NCBI GenBank assembly: GCA_903854235.1 | Contig: CAINVV010000174.1 | Coordinates: 1 to 40,583 of the forward strand | Length of the DNA: 40,583 nt | Source: an uncultured Bacteroidia bacterium | GTDB taxonomy: Bacteria; Bacteroidota; Bacteroidia; Bacteroidales; Prolixibacteraceae | Direction of reading: 5' to 3' | In this document: piece by piece, positions 17,239 through 25,353 of the stretch | How the letters are laid out: each line of letters opens with the position of its first letter | Numbering within the stretch: the first letter of the stretch is position 1 | The notes under the pieces: generated by a model | Databases searched by the model: none | What the model saw: only the letters and a program-made list of their open reading frames with translations | Told to the model about the DNA's origin: nothing | Program-made: the position numbers and the translations under genes

Positions 17239-18417
17239 TTAAGTTTTTTCCCTATACAATCCGGCGTGGGTTTCCCGGATGAGGTCCGTCAAAGGAATGG
17301 TTGGAGGGCAATTGGAACTATCAATTTTCCCAAGATTCTCCTCTGTGGGGAAACTGCCCGGGAAAAAGTGCCCTTTCTCCTGAAACATGTTGTACCTGTA
17401 TACCCCAAAATCCTTCATGTCATAACATTTCCAAAGACGCCTGAACCTGAGTATTTCCGGAATATTCAATCCGGACGGATCACTTTCCATTTCGTACCCT
17501 TCATATTCGGCATAGGGATCCAGCGACTTCTGGGATTCCAGCCCGAGCCTGATCTGCTCATCCTCTTGTGACATGGGCGCAGGAGCAGGAAAGATGCCGT
17601 TGAGGTGTTCAAATTGTGCCGTGACCGGGAGACCAAAGGTCAGGGTATGAATCGCTTCATGGCCCAGACAGAATCTGGCATTCCACTGAATGGGATGAAG
17701 AGGTGCCGTTAGATCCATCAACTTTTGCGGGGATCTGGAAAGCTGACCTCCCTTGTCGTTGGGCGAGATGATAAAGACTCCCATGTCTTTCGAGGCAGCC
17801 AGATCAATGGCTGCCTTGTTTCGCTGAAAAAAATAGTAATAATGCAGATTGACAAAATCGAACAGATTCGTTTCGATAGTTTTTAAAATAGTCTCCAGGG
17901 GAGCATGTGTGCTAAATCCAACATGGCCGATCACCCCTTCCTTCTTTAATCTCAGCAACTCTTCCACAGGTCCGCCTTTGGCGCAGGCGATGGATAGCAG
18001 TTCCTGGTTGTTGATTCCGTGCCAGGCATAGAAATCCAGCTGATCCGTCTTCAAAGCTTTCAGTTGAAGGTCCACCATCTTTCTGGTCTCCTCCGCAGTT
18101 TTGGGATTCCCTTTCGTCATCAGGAAATAGGAATCGCGTTTTATTTTCAGTTCATTGTTTAGAACTTTTCCGTAAACATGTTCACTCTTCCCATATCCCC
18201 AGGCTGTTTCAATCAGGTTGATGCCCTGCGCCAACGCTTTCTCCACCGTGTCGCGGCACTGTAGCAGCGTTTCGCGGGGAATCAGGTCGCGTGGCTCTGA
18301 GTCTGCATACTTGTACCTCATTCCGCCCAGCGTAATGACACTCACCATCTTTCCTGTTTTGCCAAACCTGCGGTATTCCATTTTGGGTTTGTATACTTTG
18401 AAATTGCCGAACTCCAT
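17239..18417 (-). CDS. aldo/keto reductase family protein
   Basis: 392 residues, ATG start, no signal peptide. The NADPH-dependent aldo/keto reductase barrel is recognisable: FGKTGKMVSVITLGGM at the N-terminus, then LIETAWGYGKSEHVYG (Tyr of the tetrad, with Glu where most family members have Asp), LMTKG (Lys), and YAWHGIN (His). Later come VGFSTHAP and IISPNDKGGQLS, the latter being the cofactor-loop region. The C-terminal extension of about 100 residues resembles the predicted aldo/keto reductases of the COG1453 type, but I see no 4Fe-4S cysteine cluster. It likely reduces carbonyl groups of small molecules; the substrate is unknown. It is convergent with the GH30-pirin pair. Confidence 0.88.
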   Translation of the reverse strand: MEFGNFKVYKPKMEYRRFGKTGKMVSVITLGGMRYKYADSEPRDLIPRETLLQCRDTVEKALAQGINLIETAWGYGKSEHVYGKVLNNELKIKRDSYFLMTKGNPKTAEETRKMVDLQLKALKTDQLDFYAWHGINNQELLSIACAKGGPVEELLRLKKEGVIGHVGFSTHAPLETILKTIETNLFDFVNLHYYYFFQRNKAAIDLAASKDMGVFIISPNDKGGQLSRSPQKLMDLTAPLHPIQWNARFCLGHEAIHTLTFGLPVTAQFEHLNGIFPAPAPMSQEDEQIRLGLESQKSLDPYAEYEGYEMESDPSGLNIPEILRFRRLWKCYDMKDFGVYRYNMFQEKGHFFPGSFPTEENLGKIDSSNCPPTIPLTDLIRETHAGLYREKT

Positions 18418-18612
18418 TTTATAAATGAATAGGGATGTAAGATTATTTCAGCTATACGGGAAATCTATCGAAAGGTTTGGAAAGGCAGCAGTGCATTCAA
18501 GATCAAGAGGAGGTTGGATGAATCGGCCTGAGTGGTGCAGGATCAGGTGCTGATTCAAGGCAGAATCTGAATGATGCGATTCTGGTGATCGGGTAAGCGG
18601 GATGGCTGATAG

Positions 18613-18643
18613 TTGGCTAAATTGCCAAGATTCATTATCTTTG
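18613..18643 (+). promoter_or_regulatory. predicted Bacteroidota-type promoter of the symporter gene
   Basis: TATCTTTG at 18636-18643 matches the TAnnTTTG -7 box exactly. A TTG at 18613-18615 lies 20 bp upstream, the usual spacing to the -33 element. Transcription would begin near 18650. This rules out the first in-frame TTG (18613) as the start codon and favours the TTG at 18679. Confidence 0.55.
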
Positions 18644-18678
18644 GAACAATACAACATCGCCAAATAAAGAGGTTCATC

Positions 18679-20070
18679 TTGGAAAATAAACTGAAACTGA
18701 CCGATAAGACGCATTGGGTTACTTGGTTCCTGGCCGGATCCTTTACAATCACAGCCTTGCTCTCCTTCCTGAAAATGGAGCACTTTTTCGACCCGGGCAG
18801 TCCGATTATAACCGTCTGCAGGATACTAACCATTGTTGCATTCGGATGGTTGGCGTGGCGGAAGAAATCCCTAACCTTTTGGATTCTTTTTGGCTTGGTC
18901 GCCGGGGCTGAATTTGGTTTTGATGTGCCCTCTATTGCCGGTTCGCTGCAGTTTCTGGCCGAGATCTTCCTGCGGATGATCAAGACCATCATTGCACCAC
19001 TGCTCTTTGCCACGCTGGTTAACGGCATTGCCGGTCATACAGACCTGAAACAAGTTGGAAGGATGGGTTGGAAATCGTTGCTCTATTTTGAGGTAGCCTC
19101 TACATTGGCCCTTTTCATAGGATTGATAGCCATCAATGTTTCAAAGGCAGGAGTTGGTATCAATCTTTCGGCGATGACGGGTACTGCACCGGTTGTTGCG
19201 GCAAAGATGCAAACGACCCAGGAATTCATTCTGCACATTTTCCCGGAAAACATTGCAAAGGCCATTGTCGAAGGGAATATCCTGCAGATCGTCATTTTTA
19301 GCATCATTTTTGGAATCGCCCTGTCAATGCTGGGAGAGAAATACAAGGCGCCGATGCTAAAATTTACCGCGAGCCTAACAGAGGTGATGTTCAAGTTTAC
19401 AGGCATCGTGATGTATTTTGCCCCTGTAGCGGTCTTCGCATCCATAGCCTATACCATTGGTCACCTGGGTACGGATGTGTTGTTTACCCTGCTGAAACTG
19501 TTGCTGACCCTATATGTTGCGTTACTTGCTTTCCTGACACTTGTGTTGTTGCCGGTAGCCCTTCTTTTCAAAATTCCGGTGCTAAAATTTATGAATGCCG
19601 TATCCAAACCGGCCTCCATCGCTTTTGCAACTGCCAATTCGGAGTCGGCTTTGCCTTCGGCCATGGAATCGATGGAAGCTTTCGGGGTACCAAGAAAAAT
19701 CGTCTCCTTCGTCATTCCGACCGGCTATAGTTTCAACCTGGACGGGTCCACCCTTTATTTGTCACTGGCCGCCATATTTGTAGCTCAGGCTGCAGGTATT
19801 GAAATGCCCATCGGTCAGCAATTTGCGATAGCGCTTACCTTGATGCTGACCAGCAAAGGGGTAGCCGGAGTTTCAAGGGCCTCATTTGTGATCCTGCTTG
19901 GGACTGTAACCACCTTTGGACTGCCTGTCGAACCGGTAATGATCATTCTGGGTATAGATGTCCTGCTTGATATGGGACGAACGGGGGTCAATGTCATCGG
20001 AAACTGTCTGGCCACTGCCGTGATCGCCAGATGGGAAGGGGAGTTCGACGAAGCAAAAGCCAAAGGATGA
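18679..20070 (+). CDS. dicarboxylate/amino acid:cation symporter (SDF family)
   Basis: 463 residues from the TTG at 18679, chosen because a promoter match overlaps the longer reading. Inner-membrane secondary transporter of the glutamate/dicarboxylate symporter family, with about eight TM segments plus re-entrant loops. Family motifs: serine-rich re-entrant loop as ANSESALPSAME, TM7 motif NLDGSTLY (commonly NMDGT), second re-entrant loop SKGVAGVSRASFV, and TM8 LDMGRTGVNVIGN with the substrate-binding Asp, Arg and Asn. The last residue of that motif is Asn, where sodium-coupled relatives such as GltPh have Asp. This may mean different ion coupling. Substrate probably glutamate, aspartate or a C4-dicarboxylate. 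Monocistronic. Confidence 0.92.
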   Translation: MENKLKLTDKTHWVTWFLAGSFTITALLSFLKMEHFFDPGSPIITVCRILTIVAFGWLAWRKKSLTFWILFGLVAGAEFGFDVPSIAGSLQFLAEIFLRMIKTIIAPLLFATLVNGIAGHTDLKQVGRMGWKSLLYFEVASTLALFIGLIAINVSKAGVGINLSAMTGTAPVVAAKMQTTQEFILHIFPENIAKAIVEGNILQIVIFSIIFGIALSMLGEKYKAPMLKFTASLTEVMFKFTGIVMYFAPVAVFASIAYTIGHLGTDVLFTLLKLLLTLYVALLAFLTLVLLPVALLFKIPVLKFMNAVSKPASIAFATANSESALPSAMESMEAFGVPRKIVSFVIPTGYSFNLDGSTLYLSLAAIFVAQAAGIEMPIGQQFAIALTLMLTSKGVAGVSRASFVILLGTVTTFGLPVEPVMIILGIDVLLDMGRTGVNVIGNCLATAVIARWEGEFDEAKAKG

Positions 20071-20197
20071 ACCGATAAATTTGAGAGGGTTCAACTTCCC
20101 CAGATAAATTATTAAGTGAAACAGTCATTGTATTGCTAGGCATTTCCTGGTTCTGGTTGATATTTTGACAGGACAAGTCTCCAGAGAATGAAATGAG

Positions 20198-20229
20198 TTT
20201 CAGACCTGACAGGTCTCATGATATTTTTG
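20198..20229 (+). promoter_or_regulatory. predicted promoter of the DJ-1 gene with a palindrome in the spacer
   Basis: TATTTTTG at 20222-20229 matches TAnnTTTG. A TTTC (one base off TTTG) at 20198-20201 lies 20 bp upstream. The 20-bp spacer begins with the perfect 15-bp palindrome at 20202-20216. The gene's ATG is at 20276, leaving a leader of about 40 nt. Confidence 0.5.
20202..20216. repeat. RAYT-type palindrome AGACCTGACAGGTCT
   Basis: A perfect 7+1+7 palindrome and the longest arm of all copies in the window. It lies in the gap between the symporter and DJ-1 genes, inside the predicted DJ-1 promoter spacer. A related ACAAGTCT sits about 30 bp to the left (20173-20180) and also occurs beside the copy inside the first RAYT gene. 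Confidence 0.75.
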
Positions 20230-20275
20230 AATATAAATCAAGCAACAGTCCTGATAGAATCTAATATGCTATAAA

Positions 20276-20851
20276 ATGAAGAAAATATTACTACTGTTGG
20301 CAGATGGTTTTGAAATGTTTGAAGCAAGCGTATTTATTGATGTGATTGGCTGGAATCTGGTGGAAGGGGATCATTCCACAGAACTCTTTACCTGCGGGCT
20401 GAGAAAAGAGATCAAAAGTTCTTTTAATCAAAAATTTGTGGTCGACCATTTGGCTGGAGACTTTGATGTTGGCATCTTTGATGCATTGGCCATTCCGGGG
20501 GGATTTGAAACTTATGGATTTTACAAGGATGCCTACGATGAAAAATTTCTAGATCTAATCCGGCATTTTAACACAAGCAAAAAAATAATTGCATCCATTT
20601 GTGTAGGTGCATTGCCATTGGGAAAGAGTGGTGTGCTAAAAGGCAGAAAAGGTACAACCTACCCAAGCACCCTCCGACGGGAATCCTTGCAGGGATTTGG
20701 TGTTCAGGTATTAAATCAACCCATTGTCATGGATGGTAACCTGATTACCTCCTGGAATCCATCCACGGCAGTGGAGGTTGCTTTTCTGTTGCTGGAGCAT
20801 TTAACTACAAAGCAAAACGCTGATCATGTTCGCCAAATAATGGGTTTTTAG
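20276..20851 (+). CDS. DJ-1/PfpI family protein
   Basis: 191 residues, ATG start, no signal peptide. A class I glutamine-amidotransferase-like fold of the DJ-1/PfpI family: N-terminal strand KKILLLLADGFEMFEA with the conserved Glu near residue 16, PGGFETYG loop near 74-81, and the nucleophile elbow A-S-I-C-V-G-A with Cys109. A GKSGVLKGRKGTTYPS segment follows, where the family usually carries a His or Tyr partner. Known members act as deglycases, chaperones, proteases or transcription-linked sensors, so the activity here is undecided. It is expressed alone, probably from the promoter at 20198-20229. Confidence 0.9.
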   Translation: MKKILLLLADGFEMFEASVFIDVIGWNLVEGDHSTELFTCGLRKEIKSSFNQKFVVDHLAGDFDVGIFDALAIPGGFETYGFYKDAYDEKFLDLIRHFNTSKKIIASICVGALPLGKSGVLKGRKGTTYPSTLRRESLQGFGVQVLNQPIVMDGNLITSWNPSTAVEVAFLLLEHLTTKQNADHVRQIMGF

Positions 20852-21287
20852 GTTTAGGAAAACGAACAGATAAAAATCTGTTTTCATCATCAATGCGGTC
20901 TCATATTAAATTGCATTTTTGATTTAGACGGCAAAATTCGCAATGTCAGACGGTTGGAAATCATTTTTTGTTGGCATTTGATGATCTCGTCAGGTGCTGG
21001 TCAAACAGATTACGGCTGATAATTGCAACCTGACAGGTGTCATAAAATCGGATCTAATTTTGCAACTGAGAGGTATCCAAATTTCTTATTCTAAAAAGAG
21101 TCCAGATAGGTATTGAAAGGCGGCATATCTTCTGGAACAGATTGTCATTCAAATCCTGGAAGGAATCCTTAGGATTACGAATCTCAGTTAACTGGTTTGT
21201 ATTGGGCCAAGGTTGGAATTAAACAAGATTGGATTTTTTGAGTCTGAAAGACCTTAAAATCGATCCAGTCTGATTAAAACCATTGGA
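20852..21287. other. 436-bp convergent gap with one palindromic repeat
   Basis: Gap between the DJ-1 gene (plus) and the Gfo/Idh/MocA gene (minus). Apart from the palindrome at 21028-21038 I see no ORF, RNA or clear terminator. Confidence 0.6.
21028..21038. repeat. RAYT-type palindrome ACCTGACAGGT
   Basis: 11-bp palindrome with central A in the gap between two convergent genes, the same kind of position as the copy at 13806. Confidence 0.7.
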
Positions 21288-22661
21288 TCAAACTGAGTAG
21301 GGAGCTCTCATCACCCGACTGTATAATTTGTTGGCTTCAGCATCTTCAATCACTTCACCCTTTGCCGGATCCCAGCTTATTTTTCTGCCTGTGCGAATCG
21401 TGACATCGCCCATGTGACTGATGGTATCGGAGATGATGGCCTCGTCGAGCGGACAAAGTTCCGCCTCATTGCCCCTGACAACAGACAGGAACCTTCTTCC
21501 CATCGTGTTATTTTCACCCTTTACCCGACCGTTTGCCTGTTTGGGAACACTGTTGAGCTTCGCATTTAACTCGGGAATATTGGATTCTACAGAGGATCGG
21601 CTGAGCGAAATCCAACCTTTGCTACCGAAGAAGGTCGTACCGTTGGATTCCTTTATCGCCCTGTCTTTTAAAATGGTATTGGAGGCGATATCCTGGCTAA
21701 TGAAGTGAACAGTCAGCCCATTTTGGTAATTCAGGTTCAGGTCCCAGGAGAAGATGTTGTTGTACAAGCCACCCTCGGGCCAAAATTTGCCGGTTCCTTC
21801 GCAACTGTAACTGCCGCTGACTTTCTCTTTCAAGACCCAAACCAGGATATCCAGTGGATGGGCACCCCAGCCTCCCAAAAATCCAATGCTGTAGTCATAG
21901 TTGAACCACGAACTGTTGTTGGTTACGCGCTCCGGACAGTAAGGTCGCGCAGGTGCCGGACCAGTCCAGCGATCATAGTCAAAATCAGGAGGTACAGGCA
22001 TTTCATTGCAGACAGGGGAGGGGACATCGTTTTTTCCGGGCGACCAAACATCCACGTGATGAATCTCTCCAATCAATCCCTCCCGGATCATGTTGTAACC
22101 CATCAGCATATGCTCAAGGGTGCGTTGCTGGGTACCATAATGGAATTTAACGCCATGTGTCTTTAGCTCCCTTGCCAGGATCAGGTATTGCGGGTAGCTG
22201 AGTCCGAGAGGCTTGGCCAGCATGATGTGCTTACCTGCCCGCGCTGCCTTGATGGCTGCCAATACGTGCCAATGATCGCAGGTGGTGATGTGAACCGCAT
22301 CAATATCCTTTCTGGCGAACACTTCGTCCATCTCCAGGTACGTCTTGCACACCTCGTTGGTAAAATGATTCTCCTTGTAAAACTGATTGATGCGCTGTGC
22401 GGCACTTTCTCGACGTGCCTGAAAGGTGTCGCAGACAGCCAGGTTAAGCGCTTCCCGCAAAGGGACAAAATAGTTCATCAATTCATCCGTTCCTCTGGAT
22501 CCGACACCAATGTGCCCTACAACAACCCGGTCATTGGCCCCTTTCCAGTTCGAACAAGAGGTTAAAACAGTAGGCAGGAGGGTAACACCGGCCACTAATT
22601 TCGTCGATTGTCCCAGAAATGAGCGTCGGGATAGTTCTTGGCTTTTTTTTGAATTTTTCAT
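21288..22661 (-). CDS. Tat-exported Gfo/Idh/MocA family oxidoreductase
   Basis: 457 residues, ATG start. A twin-arginine signal (SRRSFLG near 11-17) is followed by a hydrophobic stretch and LTSC, a possible lipobox near Cys36, so it is probably a folded, cofactor-loaded periplasmic lipoprotein. The NAD(P) Rossmann loop is VGHIGVGSRG near 48-57. The sugar-site motif is AKPLGLS, where most relatives have EKP; the lysine is kept. HITTCDHWH and WGAHPLDILVWVL belong to the dehydrogenase domain. Relatives oxidise or reduce sugar hydroxyls, some with tightly held NAD. It lies 68 bp downstream of the ThuA-PmoA gene with no promoter match between, so one operon is likely. Substrate unknown. Confidence 0.92.
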   Translation of the reverse strand: MKNSKKSQELSRRSFLGQSTKLVAGVTLLPTVLTSCSNWKGANDRVVVGHIGVGSRGTDELMNYFVPLREALNLAVCDTFQARRESAAQRINQFYKENHFTNEVCKTYLEMDEVFARKDIDAVHITTCDHWHVLAAIKAARAGKHIMLAKPLGLSYPQYLILARELKTHGVKFHYGTQQRTLEHMLMGYNMIREGLIGEIHHVDVWSPGKNDVPSPVCNEMPVPPDFDYDRWTGPAPARPYCPERVTNNSSWFNYDYSIGFLGGWGAHPLDILVWVLKEKVSGSYSCEGTGKFWPEGGLYNNIFSWDLNLNYQNGLTVHFISQDIASNTILKDRAIKESNGTTFFGSKGWISLSRSSVESNIPELNAKLNSVPKQANGRVKGENNTMGRRFLSVVRGNEAELCPLDEAIISDTISHMGDVTIRTGRKISWDPAKGEVIEDAEANKLYSRVMRAPYSV

Positions 22662-22729
22662 GGTTGATAGATAAATATTTTACTTAGATGGTCCTTTAAA
22701 AAGTACTTGAAATACTCGAAGAACTTTTC

Positions 22730-24367
22730 TCACTCCCCTGCAATCATTCTAACCTTGTACTTCAACTGCATCGTTTGCCCTTTTTTCAGGACGAGTCTAT
22801 GGTCATAAAGAATGGCAGGACTATAATAGTAAAAGGGGATAAGCGGGTCGTTGATGGTGTACCAGCGGCAGGATTCCGGAGTATATTGCGGATCCTGTTC
22901 GATACGTATGCCAACTTTCTGATTGGTCATACTACGGAAACCGTAATAGAGCCAGCTGCATTTTTCACAAAGGGCACTGTCTGCAGAGGAACGGAATTCA
23001 GGCGCCGTGAAATCCTGGTTAAACCGGACAGACAGTCCGGCATATCCGCCGGAAATTCTGCCATTGGCGATCCGGGCGGGTGGCGTACGGTCTAGTACCA
23101 CACTATCTGCCACGACCGTAAGGAGGTGGTTCTCTTCGATGACGTAACTTCCTCCCTTCTCAGGAACCGTGATGTGGTAATTCCTTACTTCGGTAAATAC
23201 CGGAGCCTCACTGGGCGGATGATAATTGATAACCAACCGGATATCCGAGGTAAAATCCGGATTTCTGGTGATCGTTTTCTCCACTATTTCCGTGACTCCT
23301 TCCGATTTGTATCCCGTTTTGGCGGATCTGTTCTCAGTCAGGTATTCCCAGTAATTCAGGTGGTTGATGTATTTCCAGCAGAACCAGAGTCCCAGGTGCC
23401 AGGGATGGTCAGGCGGAGAGACACAGGTGATCCTAGTATGATTGATGGTCAGTGGATGGAAATAGGGCCGCTGAAAACGATCGTCGTGGTTGAACTGCCA
23501 GACCACCTCCTTGTGGTTGAGCAGGGCAACTGTGGTATCGGTCTCCGACCAACTGTAATGCGGCTTTCCTGTTGACCGTTTCAGGCTGATTTCTGCCGGA
23601 GGCTGAAAGGTTACCCGGCGGCCCGCACACCATTGAGCGGCACGAACCAGAATTGCCCTGAGTCCGGAATTGACGAGTGCCCGCTCGTCGTGCCCCAAAA
23701 TGGTAAAGAAACTTCTGCCTTTACCGGTCTGGCCGACGAAGATGGCAGGTTCGTGGATGGCATGACCATCCTTTGCATTCACGGCAGTGAGTGACCCAAT
23801 GGCTTTGGCCCCTTTGTACAGATCAGTTTTCTCCCAAATCTCATCCATGATCTGAAATCCCTTCATCCCTTTGGTGATCGGATGATGCTGGTCCAAATCC
23901 ACCAATCTGGCCACAACAGGGGCATTGTGGAAGGTCTCATTGCCCCATCTTCCCAGACCAATCCGAAAATATTCCTCCCAGCCATAATAGGAGGAGGCCC
24001 CCGCATGAAAGAAGAGTGCCCCACCACCTTCGGTGACATATTTATGAAAATCTTCTTCCCACGTTTTACTCAGGCGGAGGTTGTTATCGGGCCAGGTATT
24101 GGCGTTGCTGAGGAGGAGATCGAATTTTTTTAGACTGGCATAATTCAGGGTATCCGGTTTTTCTGTAACCTGCGCGACAAACAGGTCCGATTCATCCAGT
24201 ATTCGGTTTAGCAGAGTTGTCGTTTTCTTCCAATCGTGGTTGTTGGCGCCACTTAGTATCAAAACAAGGATTTTTTTTGTGGTGGATGGGGCGGTTGGGG
24301 AATGGCAGCCAGCCATACGGGGAATCAGCAGAAGAATAACCAAAAATAGCAAAAGAGACTTGTACAT
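22730..24367 (-). CDS. ThuA-domain and PmoA-like fusion lipoprotein
   Basis: 545 residues, ATG start. A lipoprotein signal ends in RMAGC, so it is membrane-anchored on the periplasmic or outer side. Residues of about 30-250 form a ThuA domain (trehalose-utilisation, glutamine-amidotransferase-like): ILVLILSGANNHDW, then GGGALFFHAGASSYYGW, and a late ILGHDERA. Residues of about 270-545 match the PmoA-like domain (PF14100), with SPPDHPWHLGLWFCWKYINHLNYW and a final YYYSPAILYDHRLVLKKGQT. Both domains often occur beside Gfo/Idh oxidoreductases in Bacteroidota and Planctomycetes, and one such gene follows here. ThuA is tied genetically to disaccharide 3-keto metabolism; PmoA domains have no proven activity. 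A free PmoA homologue lies at 31.8 kb. Confidence 0.88.
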   Translation of the reverse strand: MYKSLLLFLVILLLIPRMAGCHSPTAPSTTKKILVLILSGANNHDWKKTTTLLNRILDESDLFVAQVTEKPDTLNYASLKKFDLLLSNANTWPDNNLRLSKTWEEDFHKYVTEGGGALFFHAGASSYYGWEEYFRIGLGRWGNETFHNAPVVARLVDLDQHHPITKGMKGFQIMDEIWEKTDLYKGAKAIGSLTAVNAKDGHAIHEPAIFVGQTGKGRSFFTILGHDERALVNSGLRAILVRAAQWCAGRRVTFQPPAEISLKRSTGKPHYSWSETDTTVALLNHKEVVWQFNHDDRFQRPYFHPLTINHTRITCVSPPDHPWHLGLWFCWKYINHLNYWEYLTENRSAKTGYKSEGVTEIVEKTITRNPDFTSDIRLVINYHPPSEAPVFTEVRNYHITVPEKGGSYVIEENHLLTVVADSVVLDRTPPARIANGRISGGYAGLSVRFNQDFTAPEFRSSADSALCEKCSWLYYGFRSMTNQKVGIRIEQDPQYTPESCRWYTINDPLIPFYYYSPAILYDHRLVLKKGQTMQLKYKVRMIAGE

Positions 24368-24442
24368 TTCTGATCAATTTAGGAGTTAATTCCCGACCGG
24401 GAAATTGAATTTGGCAAAAAGTAAATTTAGAAAAAAAATCTT

Positions 24443-24473
24443 AACCTGTCAGGTTTGTCCTACCTGTCAGGTA
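24443..24473. repeat. paired RAYT palindromes, 3' side of the first RAYT
   Basis: AACCTGTCAGGTT (24443-24455) and TACCTGTCAGGTA (24461-24473), both perfect 13-bp palindromes with central T and starts 18 bp apart. They lie about 80 bp beyond the RAYT stop. A degenerate copy (ACCTGTCTGGT, 24570-24580) overlaps the end of the RAYT gene. Confidence 0.75.
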
Positions 24474-24554
24474 ACTACTTTCTTTCTTGATATACCTATC
24501 AATCAAATTCAAGATTTCTTTCATGATTTGGATTCCAATCATCTTCCCGGTTTC

Positions 24555-25190
24555 TTACCTAATTCTAAAACCTGTCTGGTAGATAAACCATTCCTCCATT
24601 CTTTCAAATATCACCTTGTTTGAATGCTGCACTTTAAAATTGGATTTATTGCCGAACCACTCCAAAACGGACTCGCGCTGTAGTTTGGTAGGTTTATCCG
24701 ATAGGCAGGTTTGATAACTGCTCCAGGTATAATCTGCCGGATGTTTAACTAGCTTGAATTCTACTGGAAGGTTGTGAATTAATAGAACATTTTGCTTCAT
24801 CCAATAGGAGTTTAGGATCTGTTTTCGTCTGAATGGTCTTTCAAACAAGGCCCCATGGCGCGAAAGCCTTTTATTTACTGCCTTTGTATAAGCATTGAAG
24901 AAATTTGAAAAGTGCTGATGGGGATATTTCAGTTTCATCAGACCTGTCAGGTTCTTGTGTCCAGACAAGTCTGAGATAATTTCTTCTTTTTCCTTTATTC
25001 TTACCAAAAAATGAAAATGGTTAGGCATCAAAACCCAGGCATAGGTTTCGGCAATTTGTGATATATACCTGTTATAAAGCGTGAGAAAATATTCAAAATT
25101 GTCACTTTCCCAAAATATTTTGCAGCCATTGATGCCACAATTGTAAATATGGTAATACTTACCAAATGACAAGGTTTCCAGCTTCTGCAT
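24555..25190 (-). CDS. REP-associated tyrosine transposase (RAYT, Y1/IS200-like)
   Basis: 211 residues from the ATG at 25190; the reading frame is open upstream to a TTG at 25241, which lies inside a repeat and is less likely. The Y1 transposase fold is clear: YYHIYNCGING strand, HUH motif in MPNHFHFLV (H58, H60), catalytic Tyr in FNAYTKA (about Y101), and a C-terminal ADYTWSSY motif. The usual IHNNPV reads IHNLPV, a mild divergence. Such proteins nick single-stranded DNA at REP palindromes and are usually single-copy, domesticated genes. Codons for residues of about 78-86 (KNLTGLM) are formed by a copy of the palindrome that flanks the gene. It stands alone between repeat pairs. Confidence 0.9.
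   Translation of the reverse strand: MQKLETLSFGKYYHIYNCGINGCKIFWESDNFEYFLTLYNRYISQIAETYAWVLMPNHFHFLVRIKEKEEIISDLSGHKNLTGLMKLKYPHQHFSNFFNAYTKAVNKRLSRHGALFERPFRRKQILNSYWMKQNVLLIHNLPVEFKLVKHPADYTWSSYQTCLSDKPTKLQRESVLEWFGNKSNFKVQHSNKVIFERMEEWFIYQTGFRIR
24942..24952. repeat. RAYT-type palindrome inside the RAYT coding sequence
   Basis: ACCTGTCAGGT, read on the coding strand as codons for N-L-T-G, between the HUH motif and the catalytic tyrosine. A CAGAC-AA-GTCTG imperfect palindrome follows at 24962-24973. Confidence 0.75.
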
Positions 25191-25240
25191 GATAGGGAAT
25201 TTTGTTATTTTCAAGTTACACGATTTTTTGCAATTTTCCA

Positions 25241-25270
25241 ACCTGACAGGTCTATATAACCTGACAGGTT
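25241..25270. repeat. paired RAYT palindromes, 5' side of the first RAYT
   Basis: ACCTGACAGGT (25241-25251) and AACCTGACAGGTT (25258-25270); the 11-bp cores start 18 bp apart, the same period as the pair on the other side. The central base is A here and T on the far side, so the two pairs are inverted with respect to each other and bracket the gene. Confidence 0.75.
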
Positions 25271-25302
25271 GAAAAAAAATTCACCAAATTCTATTAAATT
25301 TG
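25269..25302 (+). promoter_or_regulatory. predicted promoter of the URO-D family gene
   Basis: TAAATTTG at 25295-25302 matches TAnnTTTG, with a TTG at 25269-25271 at the edge of the palindrome pair, 23 bp upstream (long but within the reported range). Transcription would begin near 25309, which supports the ATG at 25354 over the TTG at 25300. Confidence 0.5.
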
Positions 25303-25353
25303 TTGGTACTACGGTTCTTTAATTTTTTTAAATCAGATAACTTTATTCCAATT

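Noticed and set aside
20068-20093. TGAACC/GGTTCA inverted repeat after the symporter gene as a terminator
   Set aside because: Only 6 bp of stem with a 14-base loop and no T-run.
24415-24423. CAAAAAGTA as a -7 box for the ThuA-PmoA gene
   Set aside because: One base too long for the TAnnTTTG consensus and no -33 match beyond it.
24443-25270. Palindrome clusters as a CRISPR array
   Set aside because: The repeats are 11-15 bp, perfectly symmetric and 18 bp apart in pairs only; there are no spacers of CRISPR size and no cas genes.
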